DNA of 54,435 bases. Source: an uncultured Lachnospira sp. Its GTDB lineage: Bacteria > Bacillota > Clostridia > Lachnospirales > Lachnospiraceae. Position numbers and translations under genes: made by a program. The notes beneath the pieces are model-generated. The model did no database searches and was not told the origin of the DNA. It worked only from the letters and a program-made list of their open reading frames with translations. Positions 1 to 9,452 of this stretch are shown here, piece by piece; within the stretch, counting starts at the first letter, position 1, and each line of letters begins with the position of its first letter. The DNA lies in contig CAKRIN010000017.1 in NCBI GenBank assembly GCA_934343805.1, positions 1 to 54,435 on the forward strand, read 5' to 3'.

Positions 1-1638
1 ACAGGATTCACAAGAGCAAAGAATTCAGGTAACATTATCATGAAGAATCTGATGGACTTCTGTATTGGTACAGTAATGTTCATTCTTATCGGATTCAGTT
101 TCTTATTAGGTGAAGATTTACTTGGCTTTATTGGAAAACCTGGTTTTGATATTTTCACAGCTTACAAAGATTTTGATTTTTCAAGTTTCGTATTTAACTT
201 AGTATTCTGTGCTACAACAGCTACTATTGTTTCAGGAGCTATGGCTGAGAGAACAAAGTTCTTATCATATTGTGTATATTCAGCAGTTATCTCAGCACTT
301 ATCTATCCAATAGAAGCTCACTGGATCTGGGGCGGCGGCTGGCTTGCCCAGTTAGGCTTCCATGATTTTGCAGGTTCTTGCTGCATTCATATGGTTGGTG
401 GTATTGCAGCACTTGTCGGTGCTAAGATTCTTGGACCTCGTATTGGCAAGTTTGAAAAGGATGCTAATGGCAAGGTTATAAAGGTAAATGCTTTCCCAGG
501 ACATAACATTCCACTTGGTGCACTTGGTGTATTCATTCTGTGGTTTGGCTGGTATGGATTTAATGGTGCAGCAGCAACAACAATTGATGATTTAGGATCT
601 ATTTTCCTTACAACAACAGTTGCTCCTGCAGTTGCCACAGTAACATGTATGATATTTACATGGATAAGATATGGTAAGCCTGATGTTTCAATGTGTTTAA
701 ATGCTTCACTTGCGGGTCTTGTTGGTATAACAGCTCCTTGTGATGTAACAGATGCATTCGGTGCAACAATGATAGGTATTGTTTCTGGCCTTTTAGTAGT
801 ATTTGGTGTATGGCTTCTTGACTACAAGCTTCATGTTGATGATCCTGTAGGTGCTGTAGCAGTACATATGATGAATGGTATCTGGGGTACAATAGCTGTT
901 GGTCTTTTCGCAACAAGCTCAGCTCCTGGATATGCAATTGCCCTTGAAGGTGGTGCAATTAAGGGTGAAGGTCTTTTCTATGGCGGTGGATTCACACAGT
1001 TAGGACTTCAGTTATTAGGATTTGTAACAGTTGCAGCATGGGCAACAGTCTGCATGATTATAGTATTTACAGTAATTAAGGCTACTATCGGACTCAGAGC
1101 TTCTAAGGAAGAAGAAATCAGAGGTCTTGATATTATGGAACATGGTCTTTCAAGTGCTTATGCAGGATTTGAATTCGGCGGTATGGACTTTGTTGATGGA
1201 GATATTGATGTAATTGGTTCAGAGACAATGGAAGCTTCTGTGCCTGCTCTTGTTAAGACATCTGATGCAGGTGATGGCAAGAAGATTACTAAGGTTGAGA
1301 TTCTTATGAAGCAGGAGAGATTCGAGAGATTCAAGAAGGCTATGAACGATATCGGTGTTACAGGTATGACAGTTACACAGGTTCTTGGATGTGGTACACA
1401 GAAAGGTGCTCCTGAATATTACAGAGGAGTTCCAATGGATATCCAGCTTCTTCCTAAGACACAGGTTGAAATGGTAATCTCATCAGTTCCAGTAATGGAT
1501 GTTATCAATGCTACAAGAAAGGCACTTTATACAGGACATATCGGAGATGGTAAGATATTCGTATATGATGTTGAAGATGTAGTTAAGGTAAGAACCGGAG
1601 AATCAGGATATGATGCTCTTCAGGGTGAGGATGACTAA
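1..1638 (+). CDS. amt: Ammonium transporter (Amt) fused to C-terminal PII domain, 5' partial
   Basis: Trimeric membrane channel for ammonium with its PII regulator fused at the C terminus. The reading frame is open from base 1, and the residues before the first ATG (base 40) still match the Amt family, so the gene begins upstream of the window. The Amt signature starts with DFAG near base 364. The two pore histidines are present (codons 388-390 in CIHMVGG and 865-867 in AVHMMNG). From about base 1281 a complete PII (GlnB/GlnK) domain of about 113 residues follows, ending near GHIGDGKIFVYDVEDVVKVR. Its T-loop reads YYRGVPMDIQLLPK, so the position of the uridylylated Tyr51 of enterobacterial PII holds Met. 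Control by ADP/ATP/2-oxoglutarate binding rather than uridylylation is inferred. A terminator follows. Confidence 0.95.
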   Translation, partial: TGFTRAKNSGNIIMKNLMDFCIGTVMFILIGFSFLLGEDLLGFIGKPGFDIFTAYKDFDFSSFVFNLVFCATTATIVSGAMAERTKFLSYCVYSAVISALIYPIEAHWIWGGGWLAQLGFHDFAGSCCIHMVGGIAALVGAKILGPRIGKFEKDANGKVIKVNAFPGHNIPLGALGVFILWFGWYGFNGAAATTIDDLGSIFLTTTVAPAVATVTCMIFTWIRYGKPDVSMCLNASLAGLVGITAPCDVTDAFGATMIGIVSGLLVVFGVWLLDYKLHVDDPVGAVAVHMMNGIWGTIAVGLFATSSAPGYAIALEGGAIKGEGLFYGGGFTQLGLQLLGFVTVAAWATVCMIIVFTVIKATIGLRASKEEEIRGLDIMEHGLSSAYAGFEFGGMDFVDGDIDVIGSETMEASVPALVKTSDAGDGKKITKVEILMKQERFERFKKAMNDIGVTGMTVTQVLGCGTQKGAPEYYRGVPMDIQLLPKTQVEMVISSVPVMDVINATRKALYTGHIGDGKIFVYDVEDVVKVRTGESGYDALQGEDD

Positions 1639-1682
1639 TTCTGATATTAATTTAAGTAATAGTAAAATGTGTTAAATATAAG

Positions 1683-1726
1683 ATTGGGCTTTTTAATGGA
1701 TTGACATTGAAAAGTCCAATTTTTTA
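1683..1726 (+). terminator. Intrinsic terminator of amt
   Basis: An 11-bp stem (1683-1693 with 1710-1720, one G-U pair) closes a 16-nt loop and runs into six to seven T. It lies 45 nt after the amt stop codon. Confidence 0.75.
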
Positions 1727-1907
1727 ATGGATTGTATTGATTTTAATAATGAAATAAGCATGAAATCTGATATTTATGCCTTTACTTTTCGAGGTAAAGA
1801 TAATAAAATATTAGATAGTATGTAGGGACGTATAATGTATATCTGATGTTTTACAGAGTCAGGTACATTTATGCCGCCTAAATTTTCTTAAGGAGGAAAT
1901 ATTTACA
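1727..1907 (+). promoter_or_regulatory. nifJ leader with possible -10 box
   Basis: A perfect TATAAT sits at 1831-1836, but no convincing -35 box lies 16-18 bp upstream. A short inverted repeat (CTTTAC/GTAAAG) lies near 1780-1800. The AAGGAGG ribosome binding site is at 1890-1896, 11 nt before the nifJ ATG. No riboswitch fold was recognised. Confidence 0.4.
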
Positions 1908-4900
1908 ATGGCAAGACAGAAACAGTCAATGGATGGTAATACAGCCGCAGCTCATGTAGCTTATGCCTACACAGAAGTAGCTGGTATCTATCCTATCACA
2001 CCTTCAAGTCCTATGGCCGATGTAGTTGATACTTGGTCAGCACAGGGATTGAAGAACATTTTTGGAAACACTGTTAAGGTAGTAGAGATGGAGTCAGAGG
2101 CAGGTGCTGCAGGTACAGTACATGGTTCATTAGCAACTGGTGCTTTAACTACAACATTTACAGCTTCACAGGGTCTTCTTCTTATGATTCCTAACATGTA
2201 CAAGATAGCTGGTGAGCAGCTTCCATGCGTATTTGATGTATCTGCACGTACAGTATCTACACATGCTCTTAATATCTTTGGTGATCACTCAGATGTTTAC
2301 GCCTGTCGTCAGACTGGTTTCGCTATGCTTTGCGAGACTAACCCACAGGAAGTTATGGATTTAAGCCCAGTTGCACACTGTGCAGCACTTGAAGGCAAGA
2401 CACCATTCATTAACTTCTTTGATGGATTCCGTACATCACATGAGATTCAGAAGATTGAGAAGTGGGATTATGAGGATCTTAAGGATATGTGCCCAATGGA
2501 TGCAGTTGATGAATTCAGAGCACATGCACTTAACCCTAACCACCCAGCAGCTCGTGGTTCACATGAGAATGGAGATATCTTCTTCCAGCATCGTGAAGCA
2601 TGTAACTCATTATATGATGAGCTTCCAGATGTTGTTGAGAAGTACATGGGTAAGGTTAATGAGAAGCTTGGTACAGACTATGATCTCTTTAACTACTACG
2701 GAGCTCCAGATGCAGACAGAGTAATCGTTGCTATGGGTTCAATCAATGATGTAGCTGAAGAAGTTATTGATTATTTAACAGCTAAGGGTGAGAAGGTCGG
2801 ACTTATCAAAGTAAGACTTTATCGTCCATGGTCATCTAAGCATCTTCTTAAGGTTATTCCTAAGACAGTTAAGAAGATGGCAGTACTTGACAGAACTAAG
2901 GAGCCAGGTTCTCTTGGTGAGCCACTTTACCTTGATGTTGCTACAACTCTTCGTGAGGCAGGACTTAACGACATCGTATTAGTAGGCGGCAGATATGGTC
3001 TTGGTTCTAAGGATACACCACCTTCATCAGTATTCGCTATTTATAAGGAACTTGAGAAGGACGAGCCTAAGAGCAGATTTACAATCGGTATCGTTGACGA
3101 TGTAACTAACTTAAGCTTACCAGAAGTTAAGCCAGCTCCAATTACATCAGCTCCAGGTACAGTTGAGTGTAAGTTCTGGGGTCTTGGTGGAGATGGTACT
3201 GTAGGTGCTAACAAGAACTCTACAAAGATTATCGGTGACCACACAGATAAGTACATTCAGGCATACTTCCAGTATGATTCTAAGAAGACAGGTGGTGTCA
3301 CAATTTCTCATTTAAGATTTGGTGATAACCCAATTAAGAGTCCATACTATATCAATCAGGCAGACTTCGTAGCATGTCATAACCCATCATATGTAATCAA
3401 GGGTTATAAGATGGTTCAGGACGTTAAGCCAGGCGGAATCTTCATGATCAACTGCCAGTGGTCTGATGAAGAACTCAACCAGCATATGCCAGCAGAAGCT
3501 AAGCAGTATATCGCTAAGAACAATATCCAGCTTTATACTATCAATGCTATTGATAAGGCTATTGAAATCGGTATGGGTAAGAGAACTAACACAATCCTTC
3601 AGTCAGCTTTCTTTAAGCTCGCTAATGTAATGCCTATCGATGAGGCAGTTGATTACATGAAGCAGGCAGCTAAGAAGTCTTACTCTAAGAAGGGTGATGC
3701 AGTAGTTGAGATGAACTATAAGGCTATTGACGCCGGTGTTGATGCTGTGCATAAGGTAGAAGTTCCAGCAGACTGGGCTACAGCTACTGATGATAAGAAG
3801 GCAGCAGACAGAACAGGTCGTCCAGCTACAGTTAAGATGGTTAACGAACTCCTTGATCCTATCGGATTAATGGATGGTGACAGCCTTCCAGTATCAGCAT
3901 TCAAGGATATCGCTGATGGTCAGTTTGAGACAGGTGCTTCTGCATACGAGAAGAGAGGAACAGCAGTTATGGTTCCAGAGTGGGATCCTACAGCCTGTGT
4001 TCAGTGTAACAGCTGTGCATTTGTATGTTCACACGCTACAATTCGTCCATTTATCCTTTCTACAGAAGAGGTAAATGCAGCACCTTCTAATATTAAGCTT
4101 GCTGATTCTAAGCATGCTATTGATAAGACAATGAAGTACACAATGTCAGTATCTCCATTAGATTGTATGGGATGTGGCGAGTGTGTTACTGTCTGCCCTA
4201 AGGCTGGAGAAGCTATTAAGATGGTTCCACAGGAATCTCAGGCAGACGAGCAGCCAGTATTCAACTACTTAGTAGAGAATGTTGGTAAGAAGGAGATTAC
4301 TCCTGCATTAGTAAATGGCCCTATCGGATCACAGTACAACCAGCCACTTCTTGAATTCTCAGGATCATGTGCAGGTTGTGCAGAGACATCTTATGCAAGA
4401 TTAATTACACAGTTATTCGGTGAGCAGATGTATATTTCTAACGCAACAGGTTGTTCTTCAATCTGGGGAAATCCAGCAGCTACATCACCTTATACAGTTA
4501 ATAAGGATTCTAAGAAGGGACCAGCTTGGTCTAACTCACTTTTCGAGGATAATGCAGAGCATGGTTTCGGTATGTACTTAGGACAGAAGACTTTAAGAGA
4601 TCAGCTTATTGCCCAGGTTGAGGAGATGGCTGCATCTGATAAGGCATCTGATGACTTCAAGGCAGCAGCAGCTAAGTACTTAGAGACTAAGGATGATACT
4701 AAGGCTAATACACCAGCAGCTGACGCTCTTATCACAGAGTTAGAGAAGGCAGCTAAAGATGGTTGCCCAGTAGCTCCACAGATCTTAGCTAAGAAGAACT
4801 TCCTTGCTAAGAAGTCTGTATGGATCTTCGGTGGTGATGGATGGGCTTATGATATCGGTTTCGGTGGTCTTGACCACGTACTTGCTTCTGGAGAGAATGT

Positions 4901-5468
4901 TAATGTATTCGTATTCGATACAGAGATGTACTCTAATACAGGTGGACAGGCTTCTAAGGCTTCTAACATCGGTGAAGTTTGCCAGTTCGCTGCAGCAGGT
5001 AAGGAAATCGGAAAGAAGAGCCTTTCAGAAATCGCTATGACATATGGTTATGTATATGTAGCACAGATTGCTCTTGGCGCTAACCCAGCTCAGGCTGTTA
5101 AGGTTATCCAGGAAGCTGAAAGCTACAATGGACCATCACTTATTATAGGTTATGCTCCTTGCGAACTTCACGGTATCGCTAAGGGTGGTATGAACCACTG
5201 CCAGGATGAGATGAAGAAGGCTGTTAAGGCTGGTTACTGGAACCTCTTCTCATTCAACCCAGCACTTAAGGCTGAAGGAAAGAATCCATTCACACTTACA
5301 TCTAAGGAAGGTGATGGAACATATCAGGATTTCCTTAATAACGAGGCTCGTTACACAAGACTTGTTAAGCCATTCCCAGAAAGAGCAGAGAGACTCTTTG
5401 CTAAGTCTGAGGAAGTTGCTAAGGAAAGATATGATCATCTTACAAAGCTTGTTGAACTTTACAAGTAA
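1908..5468 (+). CDS. nifJ: Pyruvate:ferredoxin (flavodoxin) oxidoreductase
   Basis: Oxidises pyruvate with CoA to acetyl-CoA and CO2 and reduces ferredoxin; the central fermentative enzyme of anaerobes. At 1186 residues it is the single-chain form with all domains: N-terminal pyrimidine-binding domain (EVAGIYPITPSSPMA, near residue 25), gamma domain in the middle, a 2x[4Fe-4S] ferredoxin domain (CVQCNSC from residue 697, CMGCGEC from 753), and the thiamine-diphosphate domain (CAGCAET; GGDGWAYDIGFGGLDH near 980). The extra cysteines CAGC and ATGCSS fit the proximal cluster. It is monocistronic, with a strong SD before the ATG and a terminator after it. Dense use of a few favoured codons suggests high expression. 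Confidence 0.97.
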   Translation: MARQKQSMDGNTAAAHVAYAYTEVAGIYPITPSSPMADVVDTWSAQGLKNIFGNTVKVVEMESEAGAAGTVHGSLATGALTTTFTASQGLLLMIPNMYKIAGEQLPCVFDVSARTVSTHALNIFGDHSDVYACRQTGFAMLCETNPQEVMDLSPVAHCAALEGKTPFINFFDGFRTSHEIQKIEKWDYEDLKDMCPMDAVDEFRAHALNPNHPAARGSHENGDIFFQHREACNSLYDELPDVVEKYMGKVNEKLGTDYDLFNYYGAPDADRVIVAMGSINDVAEEVIDYLTAKGEKVGLIKVRLYRPWSSKHLLKVIPKTVKKMAVLDRTKEPGSLGEPLYLDVATTLREAGLNDIVLVGGRYGLGSKDTPPSSVFAIYKELEKDEPKSRFTIGIVDDVTNLSLPEVKPAPITSAPGTVECKFWGLGGDGTVGANKNSTKIIGDHTDKYIQAYFQYDSKKTGGVTISHLRFGDNPIKSPYYINQADFVACHNPSYVIKGYKMVQDVKPGGIFMINCQWSDEELNQHMPAEAKQYIAKNNIQLYTINAIDKAIEIGMGKRTNTILQSAFFKLANVMPIDEAVDYMKQAAKKSYSKKGDAVVEMNYKAIDAGVDAVHKVEVPADWATATDDKKAADRTGRPATVKMVNELLDPIGLMDGDSLPVSAFKDIADGQFETGASAYEKRGTAVMVPEWDPTACVQCNSCAFVCSHATIRPFILSTEEVNAAPSNIKLADSKHAIDKTMKYTMSVSPLDCMGCGECVTVCPKAGEAIKMVPQESQADEQPVFNYLVENVGKKEITPALVNGPIGSQYNQPLLEFSGSCAGCAETSYARLITQLFGEQMYISNATGCSSIWGNPAATSPYTVNKDSKKGPAWSNSLFEDNAEHGFGMYLGQKTLRDQLIAQVEEMAASDKASDDFKAAAAKYLETKDDTKANTPAADALITELEKAAKDGCPVAPQILAKKNFLAKKSVWIFGGDGWAYDIGFGGLDHVLASGENVNVFVFDTEMYSNTGGQASKASNIGEVCQFAAAGKEIGKKSLSEIAMTYGYVYVAQIALGANPAQAVKVIQEAESYNGPSLIIGYAPCELHGIAKGGMNHCQDEMKKAVKAGYWNLFSFNPALKAEGKNPFTLTSKEGDGTYQDFLNNEARYTRLVKPFPERAERLFAKSEEVAKERYDHLTKLVELYK

Positions 5469-5499
5469 TTAATATACAGCTTAATAAAGTGTATGATTG

Positions 5500-5532
5500 C
5501 TCCCGCAGGGCTTGTTCCTGCGGGAGTTTTTT
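5500..5532 (+). terminator. Intrinsic terminator of nifJ
   Basis: A perfect 10-bp GC-rich stem (CTCCCGCAGG at 5500-5509 with 5517-5526) with a 7-nt loop, followed by six T. Confidence 0.92.
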
Positions 5533-5556
5533 GCGGTGTGGGGGATTGCAGTGTAT

Positions 5557-5793
5557 ATGATAAGCAGTCTGGTAAAGAATATGAATCTTAAAGCAAAGAA
5601 ATTTCCAGAGACTAAAGGCTGGGCATATAGAATTACTTATTATAAAGATGGAGTAGCAAATACAATTGTACTTGCAGGAAAAGTTACATGGAATGGGGCA
5701 GATTATGAGGTAGATGAAGAATCATATAATACGGAATATGACGAAAAAACGACAGAAGATGATATATTTATTGAAAATATATTTTTAATATGA
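5557..5793 (+). CDS. Small hypothetical protein
   Basis: An open frame of 78 codons just after the nifJ terminator. A longer version would start at 5497, but that ATG-like start lies at the terminator, so I start at ATG 5557; ATG 5581 is an alternative. Neither has a strong ribosome binding site (a G-run at 5540-5544 precedes 5557). The product has no signal peptide or membrane segment. It has an acidic C terminus (EYDEKTTEDD) after a possible beta-rich stretch (AYRITYYKDG). I recognise no family. It could be a real small gene or a relic. Confidence 0.4.
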   Translation: MISSLVKNMNLKAKKFPETKGWAYRITYYKDGVANTIVLAGKVTWNGADYEVDEESYNTEYDEKTTEDDIFIENIFLI

Positions 5794-5834
5794 TTTGATA
5801 ATGAAAAATGATGATAAAAATGGAGGGGTTTGAG

Positions 5835-6644
5835 ATGAATAGAAAGGGTATAGATGAAATGATATCGTATGACATAAAACATCAAGAAGATTTACAGCGT
5901 ATAAGAGGATTTAGATTATTAGATGATGATTTTATGAGCAAGGTTTTCGAAAATAAAGAATGTTCAGAATTATTGCTTCAAGTGATTTTGAACAGGACTG
6001 ATATTAAGGTTAAAAATGTATATATTCAGTTTGATATTAAGAATTTACAAGGTCGCTCTGTAAGGTTAGATATTTTAGCAATAGACGATTCAGGGAAAGT
6101 ATATAATGTTGAGATTCAAAGGAGTGATAAAGGAGCTGGTGTAAAAAGAGCAAGATATAATAGTAGTATGTTAGATTCAAACATTACAGAACCAGGAAGC
6201 AGATATGAAAAATTGAATGAAACATATATTATTTTTATTACAGAAAATGATATAATAAAAAAGGGATTACCAATATATCATATTGACAGGATAATAAGAG
6301 AAACCGGAGAATTGTTTGGAGATGAATCACATATAATTTATGTTAATTCCCAGATTAAAGATGAAACATCGTTAGGGAAATTAATGCATGATTTTTCATG
6401 TATAAATCCGAAAGATATGAATTATAAGATTTTGGCTGAAAGAGTCAAATATTTTAAAGAAGATAAAGAAGGGATTGATACTATGTGCAAAGCTATGGAA
6501 GATATGAGAAATGAAACTGCTCATGAAAAAGCTGTTGAAATTGCAAAACGCATGTTAAAATCAGGGAAATTATCATGCGAGGAGGTAGCTGAATTTGCCG
6601 AATTGCCAGTAGATGAGGTAAGGAATTTAAAGTGCAATAAATAA
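5835..6644 (+). CDS. Rpn family recombination-promoting nuclease / PD-(D/E)XK transposase-like protein
   Basis: Resembles the Rpn/TIGR01784 group (PDDEXK_2), widespread nucleases that act on DNA and are often annotated as putative transposases. The nuclease core is visible: N-terminal FRLLDDDFMSKVF, then the catalytic Asp in RLDILAIDD, and the E-x-Q pair in VYNVEIQRSDKG, replacing the usual E-x-K as in this family. The C terminus (AKRMLKSGKLSCEEVAEF) is the usual helical tail of the group. The start is ATG 5835, preceded by GGAGGGG at 5822-5828; an in-frame ATG at 5808 lacks a site. The gene is AT-rich and prefers AAA for lysine, unlike its neighbours, which suggests acquisition. 269 residues. 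Confidence 0.8.
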   Translation: MNRKGIDEMISYDIKHQEDLQRIRGFRLLDDDFMSKVFENKECSELLLQVILNRTDIKVKNVYIQFDIKNLQGRSVRLDILAIDDSGKVYNVEIQRSDKGAGVKRARYNSSMLDSNITEPGSRYEKLNETYIIFITENDIIKKGLPIYHIDRIIRETGELFGDESHIIYVNSQIKDETSLGKLMHDFSCINPKDMNYKILAERVKYFKEDKEGIDTMCKAMEDMRNETAHEKAVEIAKRMLKSGKLSCEEVAEFAELPVDEVRNLKCNK

Positions 6645-6652
6645 AATTTAAC

Positions 6653-6681
6653 TTGATAATCAAACTATTATGTATTATAAT
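6653..6681 (+). promoter_or_regulatory. Sigma-A-type promoter
   Basis: TTGATA at 6653-6658, a 17-bp spacer and a perfect TATAAT at 6676-6681. It drives the membrane protein gene starting at 6711. Confidence 0.8.
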
Positions 6682-6710
6682 TTGAGAACCAAAATAATTG
6701 GAGGTTCAAA

Positions 6711-7445
6711 TTGAATACAAATGTTATAAATAAGAAAAAGTTGATTACAAGTATTATTTTTAAGGCGATATCACTGATTGCTTCGGTGTATGGTCTTGTA
6801 TTTACGATTGACAGTATTAAGTCATTCACATTTTTTACAACGCTGTCTAATGTGGCACTTGATATTGTACTTGCGTTGTTTATTGTACTTGATGTTATAC
6901 TGCTTGTTAAGGGAAAAGATTATAAGAGTAATGGGATGTATATTCTTAAATTCCTTATGACACTTTCAATTACACTCACATGTCTGGTGTATATGATTAT
7001 TCTTGGACCAACCTCAGATGATGGACTGATCGGTGCATATCTTAATAAATATGCAGGAAGTCTTGGAGTACATTTAATTGGTCCGGTATTTGCGATAGCA
7101 GATTTCCTTGTGTTTGATAAGGGATTTGTGGCAAAGAAAATATATGCAATATATGCAGTTATTCCACCGCTTTGTTATGTTGGATTCGTATATATACTGG
7201 CTGCACTTGGAGTAAGATGGGATGATACAATGACAGCACCTTATAATTTTCTGAATTATGCAACACCAACAGGCTGGTTTGGATGGGATTTAAGCCAGAT
7301 GGGGTCTGAATCTTTAGGAATCGGAGTTGTATATATGATTGTGGCTTTGCTGCTTATATTTATAGGAATTGGACTTTTATATCTTGCAATTAATGGAGCA
7401 GGCAGAGGAGTTAAGGCACAGGAAGCAGAACTTGTGAGCGAGTAG
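6711..7445 (+). CDS. Integral membrane protein, Pr6Pr/Far-17a-like
   Basis: A 244-residue protein with about six membrane helices (near residues 14-32, 43-65, 78-98, 118-135, 144-164 and 206-227). The layout, with TTLSN after the first helix and a long loop rich in aromatic residues (TAPYNFLNYATPTGWFGWD), resembles the Pr6Pr family of uncharacterised membrane proteins. The start is TTG 6711, set by GGAGG at 6700-6704. It has its own promoter and a terminator, so it is a single-gene unit. No catalytic motif is visible and the function is unknown. Confidence 0.7.
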   Translation: MNTNVINKKKLITSIIFKAISLIASVYGLVFTIDSIKSFTFFTTLSNVALDIVLALFIVLDVILLVKGKDYKSNGMYILKFLMTLSITLTCLVYMIILGPTSDDGLIGAYLNKYAGSLGVHLIGPVFAIADFLVFDKGFVAKKIYAIYAVIPPLCYVGFVYILAALGVRWDDTMTAPYNFLNYATPTGWFGWDLSQMGSESLGIGVVYMIVALLLIFIGIGLLYLAINGAGRGVKAQEAELVSE

Positions 7446-7522
7446 CGGGATAGAGCAGCTGCAAATATGCTACAGTAGTTGAGGAATAGAAAACACAGAA
7501 TATAATAGAAATGATCAAAAAC

Positions 7523-7564
7523 GTCCGGCATGCGATTTACAATGAATTGCATGCCGGACATTTT
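7523..7564 (+). terminator. Intrinsic terminator
   Basis: A perfect 11-bp stem (GTCCGGCATGC at 7523-7533 with 7549-7559) with a 15-nt loop and a short T tract, after the membrane protein gene. Confidence 0.8.
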
Positions 7565-7570
7565 ACATGC

Positions 7571-7599
7571 TTTTTCATTGTAATACTTTATGTTATAAT
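7571..7599 (+). promoter_or_regulatory. Extended -10 promoter of the ABC exporter gene
   Basis: TG-T-TATAAT at 7591-7599 is a perfect extended -10 box. The -35 region at 7571-7576 (TTTTTC) is poor, as is common for extended -10 promoters. Confidence 0.6.
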
Positions 7600-7648
7600 A
7601 TCGGGCAGGAATTGAAGAAAGAATTCATATAGAAAACAGGAGAAGATT

Positions 7649-9385
7649 ATGAAAGAGAATCTTAAGAAGCTGGCTAAATACTACAAGCCGTATTTAGGCA
7701 CATTTATACTTGATATGATACTGGCGATGATGTCAGCAGCGGTGGCGCTTGTGATACCGCTTGTTGTAAGATACATTACATCAAAGGTTGCATATATGAG
7801 TGCCAATGAAGCACTTTCTAAGATTATGATTATTGTTGCGGTGCTGTTTGTGCTGGTGCTTATACAGTGGGGCTGTAACTATTATATATCTAATTATGGA
7901 CATGTAATGGGCGCAAAGATTGAGTATGACATGAGGGCGGAGATATTCAATCATTATCAGAAGCTGTCATATTCATTCTATGATGACCAGAAGGTTGGAC
8001 AGTTATTGTCAAGAATAACATCGGATTTGTTTGATATTACAGAGCTTCTACATCATGGACCAGAGAATATAACTATTTCACTGATTAAGATAATTGGTGC
8101 ATTATGCATATTAAGTTCGATTGACTTAAGGCTTACGATTGCCGCATTTGTGCTGATTCCTTTTATGCTTGTGTTTGCGTATGTGCTCAACAAGCGCATG
8201 AAGAGAGCATTTAAGAGAAACAGGGTAAGAATCGGTGAGATAAATGCGCAGATAGAGGATAATCTGTCTGGAATAAGGGTTGTAAAGTCCTTCGCCAATG
8301 AGGATATCGAATGTGAGAAGTTTAAGAAGGGAAATGATTTGTTTCTTGAATCTAAGAGAGACAGCTATCATTACATGGGAATGTACAATGCGGGACTTAC
8401 TGCATTTACAACAATGATAAATGTAATTGTAATCGCAGCAGGCGGTATCGGAATTGCAAAGGGCTGGGTAAATATTACTGATTTTGTTACATTTTTACTG
8501 TATATCAATATATTTACGGAGCCTGTTAAGGTGCTTATTGATTTCACAGAGCAGTTCCAGAACGGCTATTCGGGTTACGAAAGATTCTTAGAGATTCTTT
8601 CAGTAGAGCCGGAAATAGCTGATAAGCCTGACGCAAAGGAGCTTATTGATGTGAAGGGTGCAATTACATTTGAAAATGTGTCCTTCAGATATAAGGACGG
8701 CGTGGACGAGGTGCTTTCGGGTATCAATCTGTCTGTAAGACCGGGAGAATATGTTGCGCTTGCAGGTCCTTCGGGAGTAGGAAAGACAACACTCTGCTCA
8801 CTTATTCCAAGATTTTATGAGGTCACAGACGGTTCGATTAAGATTGACGGAACAGATATCAAAGATGTTACGCTTAAAAGCCTGCGTGACCATATCGGAG
8901 TTGTACAGCAGGATGTGTATTTGTTTATGGGTACAATTAAAGAGAATATCAGATATGGAAAGCCTGATGCTACGGATGAAGAAGTAATTCAGGCGGCAAA
9001 GCTTGCAAATGCGCATGATTTTATCATGAGTTTTGAGAATGGATACGACACAGATATCGGACAGCGCGGAGTCAAGCTGTCAGGTGGTCAGAAGCAGAGA
9101 CTGTCAATTGCAAGAGTATTCTTAAAGAATCCGCCGATTCTTATATTTGACGAGGCGACATCAGCACTTGATAATGAAAGTGAGCAGATTGTACAGGAAT
9201 CGCTTGAAAAGCTTGCGAAGAACAGAACAACATTTGTAATAGCACACAGACTTACGACTATTGAAAATGCAGAAGAAATTCTGATGCTTACTGACGAGGG
9301 CATCAAGGAGAGAGGAACTCACGAAGAGCTTATGAAGCTTGATGGAGAGTATGCAAGAATGGTTAAGATACACAGCAGAACATAA
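7649..9385 (+). CDS. ABC exporter, fused permease/ATPase (MsbA/BmrA type)
   Basis: Half-transporter of 578 residues: six membrane helices in the first ~310 residues (ABC type 1 exporter fold), then an ATPase domain. Walker A GPSGVGKTT starts at residue 373. The signature LSGGQKQR starts at 477, Walker B ILIFDEATSALD contains D501-E502, and the switch is in IAHRLTT. All catalytic residues are present. It probably works as a homodimer exporting a drug, lipid or peptide; the substrate cannot be told from sequence. SD AGGAGA precedes ATG 7649. No second half-transporter gene is adjacent. It ends 68 nt before hemB, which has its own promoter. Confidence 0.93.
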   Translation: MKENLKKLAKYYKPYLGTFILDMILAMMSAAVALVIPLVVRYITSKVAYMSANEALSKIMIIVAVLFVLVLIQWGCNYYISNYGHVMGAKIEYDMRAEIFNHYQKLSYSFYDDQKVGQLLSRITSDLFDITELLHHGPENITISLIKIIGALCILSSIDLRLTIAAFVLIPFMLVFAYVLNKRMKRAFKRNRVRIGEINAQIEDNLSGIRVVKSFANEDIECEKFKKGNDLFLESKRDSYHYMGMYNAGLTAFTTMINVIVIAAGGIGIAKGWVNITDFVTFLLYINIFTEPVKVLIDFTEQFQNGYSGYERFLEILSVEPEIADKPDAKELIDVKGAITFENVSFRYKDGVDEVLSGINLSVRPGEYVALAGPSGVGKTTLCSLIPRFYEVTDGSIKIDGTDIKDVTLKSLRDHIGVVQQDVYLFMGTIKENIRYGKPDATDEEVIQAAKLANAHDFIMSFENGYDTDIGQRGVKLSGGQKQRLSIARVFLKNPPILIFDEATSALDNESEQIVQESLEKLAKNRTTFVIAHRLTTIENAEEILMLTDEGIKERGTHEELMKLDGEYARMVKIHSRT

Positions 9386-9393
9386 CATACCAG

Positions 9394-9422
9394 TTTACAA
9401 TGTTTGTATGTAATGCTATTAT
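9394..9422 (+). promoter_or_regulatory. Promoter of the hem operon
   Basis: TTTACA at 9394-9399, a 17-bp spacer and TATTAT at 9417-9422 with an upstream TG (9414-9415), making an extended -10 box. It lies between the ABC exporter gene and hemB. Confidence 0.72.
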
Positions 9423-9452
9423 ATAGGAAAAGTCAGAAGGAAGATGATAATC

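Noticed and set aside
40..42. ATG at base 40 as the start of the Amt gene
   Set aside because: The frame is open back to base 1 and the 13 residues before it match Amt proteins; the gene is cut by the window edge.
656..958. Minus-strand ORFs inside amt, nifJ, glgB-like and other genes
   Set aside because: They lie wholly inside well-supported genes, lack SDs and have odd compositions (for example Leu/His-rich), so they are shadows.
1727..1907. Riboswitch before nifJ
   Set aside because: No conserved riboswitch core or terminator/antiterminator pair could be seen.
5497..5556. Longer version of the 78-codon small ORF
   Set aside because: Its start would lie inside the nifJ terminator hairpin and has no SD.
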